Origin: Deltaproteobacteria bacterium
Lineage (GTDB): Bacteria > SAR324 > NAC60-12
Direction of reading: 5' to 3'
NCBI GenBank assembly: GCA_003541985.1
Contig: DPLM01000170.1
Span: forward strand, 1 to 7,646
Length of the DNA: 7,646 nt
The notes below the pieces were generated by a model. That model was not told the DNA's origin. It was given only the letters and a program-made list of their open reading frames with translations, and ran no database searches. Below, piece after piece: positions 1 through 6,202 of the stretch. Position 1 is the first letter of the stretch. Each line of letters starts with the position of its first letter. Position numbers and translations under genes: made by a program.

Positions 1-3000
1 ACGTCGTGACCAAAGATGACCTCGTGATTATGGCATCCGAAGTGGGAGCAGTGGATATTGCTCCAGAGCAAATTGTTTCTAAAGGAAGATTACAGCCTGG
101 AAAAATGTTTTTGGTCGACACACAGTTAGGTCGGATCATTAGTGATGAAGAACTTAAGAATGAGATTTGTGCCGCGCAGCCTTACGAGAATTGGCTAAAA
201 GATAACGTAATCACTTTGGATGCTCTACCGACCCCCAGAAATTTGCCAAAAACTAATCAGAAAAGCCTACTGGAAAGACAGAAAATTTTTGGATATACGA
301 CCGAAGATCTAAACGTACTCCTTACCCCAATGATAAGAGATGGAGAGGAAGCTACTGGTTCTATGGGTAACGATGCTCCATTGGCCGCACTGTCAGACCG
401 GCCGCAACTCATGTACGGCTATTTTAAGCAGATTTTTGCACAGGTTAGCAATCCCCCAGTTGATTCCATTCGAGAGGAAATGGTCATGTCAATGACCAGC
501 CATCTTGGTGGAGAGGGCAATATTCTGAATCCACTGCCAGAACATGCAAAATTGATCAAAATTGATCATCCTGTTTTAACAAACACTCAGTTTGCTAAGC
601 TTCGTTACCATGATAAAGCCGGTCTGATTTCACTTTTATTCCCAGCATCTGACGGATCTTCTGGCTTACAGAAAGCGCTTGATAGAATTTGTGCAGAATC
701 ATCATCATCGATTCGATCAGGCAAGGAATACTTAATTTTAAGTGACCGGGGGGTTTGTCGAGATAAAGTTCCCATTCCTGCACTGCTTGCAGTAGGTGCG
801 GTTCATCACCATTTGATTCGTGAGAAACTGCGTAGTTCGTCCAGTCTAATCCTTGAAACAGGTGAAGCCCGAGAGATCGCTCATTTCTGTCTTTTAGTCG
901 GTTACGGTGTAGGGGCTATCAACCCTTACCTGGCTTTCGAGACTTTTGAACAAATGTTGGCAGAGGGAACTTTTGCCAAAGAATTGACTTACGAAAATGC
1001 TGTAAAAAATTATTTGAAGTCAATTCGCAAGGGAATGTTCAAGGTCTTCGCAAAAATGGGGATTTCTTCCATTCAAAGCTATCGCGGTGCCCAAATATTT
1101 GAAGCCATCGGCTTAAGTGAAGAAGTTATCCACGAATACTTTTCTGGAACTCCTTCCAAGATTAGTGGAGTTACTGTAGAGGTACTTGGTGAAGAATGCT
1201 TGAAACGCCATGCTTTAGCTTACATTGAAACACCAGATCTCAAAAACACTTTATCAGTAGGTGGACAATATTTCTGGCGCCGACGCGGAGAATACCATCA
1301 AGTGAACCCAACGACGACAATGCTATTACAAGAAGCAACTCAGAAAAATAGCAAAGAGGTTTTTAAGAAGTTCTCAACTGTCATTGATGAGCAATCGCAA
1401 CGGTTAGCTACTCCTCGAAGTCTATTAACCTTTAAGCAAGCGACTCCTATTCCTTTGGAAGAAGTGGAGGCGGCGAGAGAAATTGTTAAACGTTTTGCGA
1501 CCGGAGCAATGTCACTTGGTTCAATTAGCACCGAAGCTCACCAGACTCTTGCGGTAGCGATGAACCGTATTGGGGGTAGAAGCAATAGTGGAGAGGGCGG
1601 AGAGGATCCCCAACGCTTTCAAAAAAAAGAGAATGGTGACTGGCCAATGAGTCGAATTAAGCAGGTAGCTTCTGGTCGATTTGGAGTGACTATTCATTAC
1701 CTAGTCAATTGCGTGGAACTGCAAATCAAAGTTGCTCAGGGTGCAAAGCCAGGGGAGGGTGGGCAACTTCCGGGGAAGAAAGTCAGTCAAGAAATTGCTG
1801 AGGTTCGACATTCAACACCTGGGGTGACACTAATTTCGCCGCCTCCGCATCACGATATCTATTCGATAGAAGATTTGGCACAACTAATCTTTGATTTGAA
1901 AAATGCAAATCCGAAAGCAAGAATTACGGTCAAACTCGTTTCAGAGGCCGGAGTTGGAACTATCGCAGCTGGAGTCGCTAAAACGCACGCAGACTTGATC
2001 GTGATTGCAGGTCATGATGGAGGCACCGGAGCCTCTCCATTGACTTCAATTAAATACGCGGGCGTTCCTTGGGAACTAGGCTTGTCTGAGGCACACCAGA
2101 CATTGTTACTAAATCGCCTTCGAGGTCGTGTGCGCTTACAAACAGATGGGCAATTGAAGACTGGTCGCGATGTAGTCATTGCAGCTATGCTGGGCGCCGA
2201 AGAGTTCGGGTTTTCAACAGCTCCTCTGATCGCAATTGGCTGCATAATGATGCGAAAGTGTCATTTGAATACTTGCCCGGTTGGAATTGCCACCCAAGAT
2301 CCAGAACTTCGCAAAAAATTTGTGGGTCAACCAGAGCATGTCATCAACTTTTTCTTTATGGTTGCAGAGGAGGTTCGAGAGATCATGGCCAAGTGCGGAT
2401 TTCGCTCCGTCAGCGAAATGGTAGGGCGTTCTGATTACTTGGAGCAACGTTCTGACATCACACACTGGAAAGCCAAGCATGTTGATCTTTCAAACTTGCT
2501 GAGACAAATTCCTATTGGGGAGGGAGATACCCGCTACTGCACGCAAGAGCAGGATCATGGCTTGGATAGGCAAATTGACCACGAATTGATCGCCAGAGCA
2601 AAAGAGGCAATTCTGGAAAGCAAACCAGTAAAGATTGAAATGATAGTGAAAAATATTGATCGTTCGATTGGAACGATGCTCAGCGGTGAAATTGCAATAG
2701 CTCATGGAGCTAGAGGATTGCCCGACCATACCATCCACTGTCAGTTGAAAGGATCAGCCGGACAGAGTTTTGGGGCATTCTTGGCCCCAGGTGTTACACT
2801 CGAATTGGAAGGTGATGCCAACGATTACACCGGAAAAGGACTCAGCGGTGGAAAACTGATCGTATATCCTCCAAGAAAGTCAACATTTAAAGCAGATGAA
2901 AACATCCTTATTGGCAATACAGTTTTATACGGAGCAACAAACGGTGAAGCATTTTTCTCAGGAATTGCTGGAGAGCGTTTTGCTGTCAGAAATAGTGGTG

Positions 3001-3368
3001 CAATGGCAATTGTGGAAGGAGTCGGAGATCATGGATGCGAATACATGACAGGAGGTCGCGTAATCGTTCTTGGGCAAACAGGGCGCAATTTCGCTGCAGG
3101 CATGAGTGGAGGGATTGCATATGTTTTTGATGAAAAAAATCATTTCACACAGCACTGCAATCATGGAATGGTCGAGCTAAGCCAGCTAAGCCAGTTAGAA
3201 GAAGTCAAATGGGTCAGGGAAATGATTCAGCAACATCTCAAGTACACTCAAAGTTTGCGAGCCAGCAAGCTATTGGAAAACTGGGATCATGCCCAGAAAA
3301 AATTTGTCCGAGTCATGCCTACAGAATACAGATTAGTTCTTGAAAAAATGAATACACAGGCAGCCTGA
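1..3368 (+). CDS. gltB: Glutamate synthase (GOGAT) large subunit, 5'-truncated by window edge
   Basis: Large (alpha) subunit of glutamate synthase, which makes two glutamates from glutamine and 2-oxoglutarate in the cytoplasm. The first full codon is at base 3 and about 1121 residues are visible of a usual ~1500. The missing N-terminus would hold most of the class-II glutaminase domain with its catalytic cysteine. Seen in order: the end of the glutaminase domain (MASEVGAVDI, KGRLQPGKMF, nt ~30-165); the central domain (MGNDAPLAALSD from nt 363); the FMN-binding synthase domain from nt ~1005 (KMGISSIQSYRGAQ, GRSNSGEGGEDP, IKQVASGRFGVT, GHDGGTGASP from nt 2010); the 3Fe-4S signature CX5CX4C (Cys codons at 2241, 2259, 2274); and the glycine-rich GXGXG C-terminal domain from nt ~2667 to ~3130 (RNFAAGMSGGIAYVF). 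The GTG at base 6 is an internal valine, not a start, because family similarity runs through the left edge. No frameshift is seen. The gene leads directly into gltD. Confidence 0.98.
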   Translation, partial: VVTKDDLVIMASEVGAVDIAPEQIVSKGRLQPGKMFLVDTQLGRIISDEELKNEICAAQPYENWLKDNVITLDALPTPRNLPKTNQKSLLERQKIFGYTTEDLNVLLTPMIRDGEEATGSMGNDAPLAALSDRPQLMYGYFKQIFAQVSNPPVDSIREEMVMSMTSHLGGEGNILNPLPEHAKLIKIDHPVLTNTQFAKLRYHDKAGLISLLFPASDGSSGLQKALDRICAESSSSIRSGKEYLILSDRGVCRDKVPIPALLAVGAVHHHLIREKLRSSSSLILETGEAREIAHFCLLVGYGVGAINPYLAFETFEQMLAEGTFAKELTYENAVKNYLKSIRKGMFKVFAKMGISSIQSYRGAQIFEAIGLSEEVIHEYFSGTPSKISGVTVEVLGEECLKRHALAYIETPDLKNTLSVGGQYFWRRRGEYHQVNPTTTMLLQEATQKNSKEVFKKFSTVIDEQSQRLATPRSLLTFKQATPIPLEEVEAAREIVKRFATGAMSLGSISTEAHQTLAVAMNRIGGRSNSGEGGEDPQRFQKKENGDWPMSRIKQVASGRFGVTIHYLVNCVELQIKVAQGAKPGEGGQLPGKKVSQEIAEVRHSTPGVTLISPPPHHDIYSIEDLAQLIFDLKNANPKARITVKLVSEAGVGTIAAGVAKTHADLIVIAGHDGGTGASPLTSIKYAGVPWELGLSEAHQTLLLNRLRGRVRLQTDGQLKTGRDVVIAAMLGAEEFGFSTAPLIAIGCIMMRKCHLNTCPVGIATQDPELRKKFVGQPEHVINFFFMVAEEVREIMAKCGFRSVSEMVGRSDYLEQRSDITHWKAKHVDLSNLLRQIPIGEGDTRYCTQEQDHGLDRQIDHELIARAKEAILESKPVKIEMIVKNIDRSIGTMLSGEIAIAHGARGLPDHTIHCQLKGSAGQSFGAFLAPGVTLELEGDANDYTGKGLSGGKLIVYPPRKSTFKADENILIGNTVLYGATNGEAFFSGIAGERFAVRNSGAMAIVEGVGDHGCEYMTGGRVIVLGQTGRNFAAGMSGGIAYVFDEKNHFTQHCNHGMVELSQLSQLEEVKWVREMIQQHLKYTQSLRASKLLENWDHAQKKFVRVMPTEYRLVLEKMNTQAA

Positions 3369-3369
3369 C

Positions 3370-3373
3370 GGAG
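3370..3373 (+). promoter_or_regulatory. Ribosome binding site of gltD
   Basis: GGAG lies in the 12-base gap between the gltB stop and the gltD ATG at 3381, with 7 bases of spacing. It supports that ATG as the start and shows that gltD is translated from the gltB message rather than needing its own promoter. Confidence 0.7.
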
Positions 3374-3380
3374 TTGATCA

Positions 3381-4898
3381 ATGGGTAATGATACTGGATT
3401 TTTAGAGCACTCTAAACAAGATGTTCCCAGACGTCCAATTGCGGAACGAATCAGGGATTTCCGCGAATACGATGTGCATTATTCTGAGTCAGAGATCAAA
3501 GTGCAGGCTTCACGCTGCATGGACTGCGGAATTCCCTTCTGCCATAATGGATGCCCCTTAGGAAACCAGATCCCCGACTGGAATGACCTAGTTTACCGAG
3601 GTCACTGGAGAGAGGCCCTAGATACCCTTCACAGTACCAATAATTTTCCAGAATTTACCGGCCGAATCTGTCCAGCACCCTGTGAGGAGTCATGTGTTCT
3701 CAATGCATATTACACGCTGAACGCAGAAGACCGTTATCGCAAGAAAAATTCTGTGACCATTGAACAGATTGAAAAGCATATTGCGGATCGGGGGTGGGAG
3801 GAAGGCTGGATCAAACCAGAGCCCCCAAAGAAGCTAACCAATAAAAAAGTTGCGGTGATTGGATCGGGGCCAGCTGGCTTGGCAGCTGCTCAACAGCTTC
3901 GAAGGGCTGGCCACAATGTTACAGTTTACGAAAAATCCGACCGGCTTGGGGGACTTCTAGTTTATGGTATTCCAGATTTTAAATTGGAGAAGATCAATGT
4001 CCTGCGTCGAGTTGATCAGATGCAGGCTGAGGGGGTTCGCTTCATCACTAATTGTCATGTGGGAAAAGATATCAGCACGTCAGAGCTTCGTTCTAAATTC
4101 GACGCAATCCTTTTAGCAACCGGGGCTCAGCAAAAAAGAGAATTAACAACGGAAGGAAAGGAGTTAAAGGGCATTCACTATGCGATGGATTATTTGCCGC
4201 AAAGGAATCAATTTGCAGCTGGCGATGCTCCTAAGCCAGATGCAGTTCAAGCCCAAGGGAAACGAGTAGCAATTCTAGGTGGAGGATTCACTGCCGCAGA
4301 CTGCTTGGGAAATTTGAACAGACAAGGTGCTGACCGGCGGGTCTATCAATTTGAAATTGTCAACATGCAGCCGCGCCCCACGCCTGTGCATGAGGAGGTG
4401 GAACCAGATTGTAGAGGCAACATTTTAACTGAAAGAGTAATTGGTGATGAAAACGGTGAAGTGAAAGGACTGCAGGCTGTTCGAGTAGAGTGGAAAAAAG
4501 AAGACGGGCGTAACGTAATGAAGCGCTTGGAAGGTACAGAATTTACGATTGATGTTGACCTGATTTTGCTGGCAATGGGATTCATTGGACCAACTGTCTC
4601 GGGTTTGGTGAATGATTTGGGTGTGAAAATTAGTATGCGAGGCAGTAAGGATCTACTAGCTGCAAGTGAGACGCTAGCGATGTTGGATAATGGACAACAA
4701 CCAATGTACTCGATTCATGCAGATAATCGATTCCAGACATCGGAAGAAGGAGTCTTTGCTGCAGGTGATGCCAAACGAGGGGCATCTCTGGTAGTTTGGG
4801 CAATTTGGGAGGGACGGGAAGCGGCCCGATCAATTGATCAATATCTGATGGGAGAATCTGCACTCCCTACTTCGCCACAAGCAGAAGTTCTCGCATGA
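3381..4898 (+). CDS. gltD: Glutamate synthase small subunit (NADPH, FAD, 4Fe-4S)
   Basis: Small (beta) subunit of NADPH-dependent glutamate synthase. It takes electrons from NADPH through FAD and passes them over iron-sulfur centres to the FMN of GltB. The protein has 505 residues, slightly longer than the E. coli form (~470). The N-terminal cluster domain has cysteines at 46, 49, 54, 58 and again at 97, 101, 105. The FAD Rossmann motif GSGPAG is at 161-166, followed by YEKSDRLGGLLVYGIPDFKL. The NAD(P)H-binding motif GGGFTAAD is at 300-307. The second FAD-binding segment GDAKRGASLVVWAI starts at 462. The dinucleotide motif has Phe where most GltD proteins have Asp (GGGDTA). The start at 3381 is backed by GGAG 7 bases upstream. 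The stop overlaps the next start as ATGA. Homologous beta-type modules also occur in other oxidoreductases, but adjacency to gltB settles the identity. Confidence 0.97.
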   Translation: MGNDTGFLEHSKQDVPRRPIAERIRDFREYDVHYSESEIKVQASRCMDCGIPFCHNGCPLGNQIPDWNDLVYRGHWREALDTLHSTNNFPEFTGRICPAPCEESCVLNAYYTLNAEDRYRKKNSVTIEQIEKHIADRGWEEGWIKPEPPKKLTNKKVAVIGSGPAGLAAAQQLRRAGHNVTVYEKSDRLGGLLVYGIPDFKLEKINVLRRVDQMQAEGVRFITNCHVGKDISTSELRSKFDAILLATGAQQKRELTTEGKELKGIHYAMDYLPQRNQFAAGDAPKPDAVQAQGKRVAILGGGFTAADCLGNLNRQGADRRVYQFEIVNMQPRPTPVHEEVEPDCRGNILTERVIGDENGEVKGLQAVRVEWKKEDGRNVMKRLEGTEFTIDVDLILLAMGFIGPTVSGLVNDLGVKISMRGSKDLLAASETLAMLDNGQQPMYSIHADNRFQTSEEGVFAAGDAKRGASLVVWAIWEGREAARSIDQYLMGESALPTSPQAEVLA

Positions 4899-5725
4899 AG
4901 GGACGGAATGTCCTCATTTACTCTAGTATTATAATCGGGATTGTGGCCCTGATTGGATATGCTCTTTGGCAAGAAATTGCACGGAATGAATCTCACATTC
5001 AGACGTCTATAAGTGGAACCATTAAGACAGCTCCGAATGTTACAGGCGGAGTTGTCAAAACAGACAATGCCTACCTGATCCTGTTCGATCCAGAGACGCT
5101 GATTCCAGTTGCTCAGCATATGATCAACCCTTTTCTCCCACCGATTACATTTTCAATTGGACAGTCTGATGCTAGTCCTCAAGCAAGTCTACAAGGACCC
5201 TATCGCTTACTCATTTTCACTGACAGGGATGGCGACCCGAACTTGCCAAGTCCTGGGGAACTGATTGGAGCGCTTACATCTCCACTTTCTTTGGGTACTG
5301 AGTCATTTAGCTATGTTTTAGACCGCCCATTTAATTCCTTCCCACAAGAACTTCTAAAACCATCACAGCCAGCTGACAAACCCGAGGATAGTATTAAGGG
5401 TATAGTTCGAATTTCACCAGATTTATTGGAGCAAGTTTCTCCTACCGATAAGTTGATCATCATGTTATTCGATCCTAACCAAGGTAGACCGGTTGCATTC
5501 AAATTTGTGGAGTCACCCTCTTTCCCCATGGAATTTCAGATTGGGCCCTCAAATGCTATGGGCACTAAAGACTTGGTAGGGCCATATTCCCTCAGAATTT
5601 TAACGGATAAAGATGGTCAGCCATTTCAAGCCACAGAGGGTGAGGTGATTGGTAGATCAAAGGATCTGGTTCCACTGGGCACCAGTAATTTAGATTTCGT
5701 GTTGGACAGTCCCTATGTACGCTAA
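4895..5725 (+). CDS. Membrane-anchored protein with two tandem CcmI/CycH-like Ig domains
   Basis: A 276-residue protein with no gene name I can assign. Residues ~6-26 form one hydrophobic segment after a short basic N-terminus (MKGRN), so it is most likely a signal anchor with the rest in the periplasm. The remainder is an internal duplication: residues 39-146 and 167-274 align without gaps at a fixed 128-residue offset, with 41 of 108 positions identical by my count. Shared blocks are LFDP, PVA, FxIG, GPYxLxIxTDxDGxP, GExIG and LGTxxxxxVLD. The second copy in particular (GxVxxxPxLLEQVSPTDxL, GRPVAF, SNAM, EGEVIG) resembles the C-terminal Ig-like domain of the cytochrome c maturation factor CcmI/CycH, which in the full protein follows a TPR region and helps handle apocytochrome c. 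No TPR region and no haem-binding CxxCH is present here. The start overlaps the gltD stop (ATGA), with at best a weak AGAAG upstream, suggesting translational coupling. The function is unknown; a periplasmic binding or assembly role is inference. Confidence 0.85.
   Translation: MKGRNVLIYSSIIIGIVALIGYALWQEIARNESHIQTSISGTIKTAPNVTGGVVKTDNAYLILFDPETLIPVAQHMINPFLPPITFSIGQSDASPQASLQGPYRLLIFTDRDGDPNLPSPGELIGALTSPLSLGTESFSYVLDRPFNSFPQELLKPSQPADKPEDSIKGIVRISPDLLEQVSPTDKLIIMLFDPNQGRPVAFKFVESPSFPMEFQIGPSNAMGTKDLVGPYSLRILTDKDGQPFQATEGEVIGRSKDLVPLGTSNLDFVLDSPYVR
5009..5332 (+). repeat. First copy of internal protein-domain duplication
   Basis: Encodes residues 39-146 of the 276-residue protein. It pairs without gaps with 5393-5716 at a 384-base offset. 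Conservation is at the protein level (about 38% identity), so the duplication is old rather than a recent DNA repeat. This copy has diverged more from the CcmI/CycH pattern than the second. Confidence 0.85.
5393..5716 (+). repeat. Second copy of internal protein-domain duplication
   Basis: Encodes residues 167-274. It is the copy that best keeps the CcmI/CycH C-terminal pattern: a V-S-P-x-D-x-L strand, G-R-P-V-A, S-N-A-M, then D-G followed by G-E-V-I-G. A proline- and charge-rich linker of about 20 residues (147-166) separates it from the first copy. Confidence 0.85.
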
Positions 5726-6038
5726 AAAAATTTTGAAAATCTTAGTCGTTGTGCCACTAGCTTATGGATGTAGTGATGTGGCCGAAAAATTCCGCAATCA
5801 ATATAATCCGGCAAGAGCAGTGGTAGACCAAGGTGGAAGTAATGTAATTTCAACAGGGAATGCGTGTGCCCTCGATGACAGAGATGCTAAGGAAGATGCC
5901 AAGAAAACAGCAGAGTATCACCTAAGGGGGATTTTAGGAAGTGGAAGTAGTTACGTAATTCAAACCCAGGCCGTCAATCGATATACCCGAGGCGATCAAA
6001 TTTGCTATGAAGCCTCAGCGATTGCGATCCCTAAATGA
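5715..6038 (+). CDS. Small putative lipoprotein, LPP20/FlgT-N-like
   Basis: A 107-residue protein that I do not recognise by name. It begins with a lipoprotein-type signal peptide: basic MYAKKILK, a hydrophobic stretch ILVVVPLAY, then Gly18-Cys19. The lipobox (LAYGC) is imperfect because Ala rather than Leu sits at -3, so lipidation is likely but not certain. Ser20-Asp21 follow the cysteine; Asp at +3 is not the classic +2 inner-membrane retention signal. The mature part has two more cysteines, 51 and 97, which could form a disulfide. The layout GNAC-LDDRDAKEDAKKTAEYHL-(turn)-Y..QTQAV-(turn)-GDQICYEASAIAIP (helix rich in Ala, Lys and Asp followed by strands) resembles the LPP20 and FlgT N-terminal type of fold; this is a pattern match only. 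Its ATG lies inside the upstream gene (11-base overlap). The next in-frame ATG, at 5765, would remove the signal peptide, so 5715 is preferred. Confidence 0.82.
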   Translation: MYAKKILKILVVVPLAYGCSDVAEKFRNQYNPARAVVDQGGSNVISTGNACALDDRDAKEDAKKTAEYHLRGILGSGSSYVIQTQAVNRYTRGDQICYEASAIAIPK

Positions 6039-6190
6039 GTGATGAGTCACTTTCTTCATTTGAAATTTGTAGGTTAAATTCAGTTAGAACACATTGTTTG
6101 GGGTGTCGAAGAAGTCTAGAGAAGATTGCCAACGGGCTTCTTTACACTACCGAACAGAAAGAAGAGATCAGCGAAGAGTTGCCAGACTGA
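6035..6190 (+). CDS. DUF1289-like cysteine-rich mini-protein, 51 aa
   Basis: A 51-residue open frame starting at the ATGA overlap with the lipoprotein stop, the same coupling as gltD to the gene after it. The visible pattern ICRL (10 residues) LGCRRSLEKIA, then TTEQKEEISEELP, matches the DUF1289 family, whose members read roughly C-x3-CRL...C-x-GC-x-RT-x-x-EIA-x-W...ER..I...LP. Cysteines are at 12, 21 and 24. The usual first cysteine, expected near residue 8, is Ser, and the family Trp after EIA is Asn (residue 33). The three remaining cysteines could bind a metal, but the family has no established function that I can rely on. No clear Shine-Dalgarno sequence precedes it, so expression would depend on coupling. 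The family match over most of the length argues that it is real rather than a chance frame. Confidence 0.78.
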   Translation: MSDESLSSFEICRLNSVRTHCLGCRRSLEKIANGLLYTTEQKEEISEELPD

Positions 6191-6202
6191 TTGGTTACCT
6201 GA

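Noticed and set aside
1621..1628. A run of eight A in gltB as a possible frameshift or programmed slippage site
   Set aside because: The frame reads straight through into conserved GltB sequence on both sides (DPQRF before, ENGDW and IKQVASGRFG after), so there is no sign of a shift.
2012..2480. Two overlapping minus-strand open frames inside gltB
   Set aside because: They are shadows of the highly conserved FMN and 3Fe-4S region of gltB and have no independent support.
3369..3380. A possible separate promoter for gltD
   Set aside because: The gap is only 12 bases and contains a ribosome site, which leaves no room for a promoter outside the gltB coding sequence.
4828..4839. A perfect 12-base palindrome GATCAATTGATC
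   Set aside because: It is inside the gltD coding sequence and explained by the codons. TTGATCA recurs at several sites in the window with no consistent spacing, so there is no case for an operator.
4838..5119. A 93-codon minus-strand open frame across the gltD end and the next gene
   Set aside because: It is antisense to two well supported coding regions and shows no recognisable motif.
6038..6051. A small inverted repeat AGTGA-TGAG-TCACT followed by a T-rich stretch, resembling a terminator
   Set aside because: The stem is only five AT-leaning pairs, the T tract is interrupted, and it lies on the first codons of the DUF1289-like gene. At most it could modulate that start.
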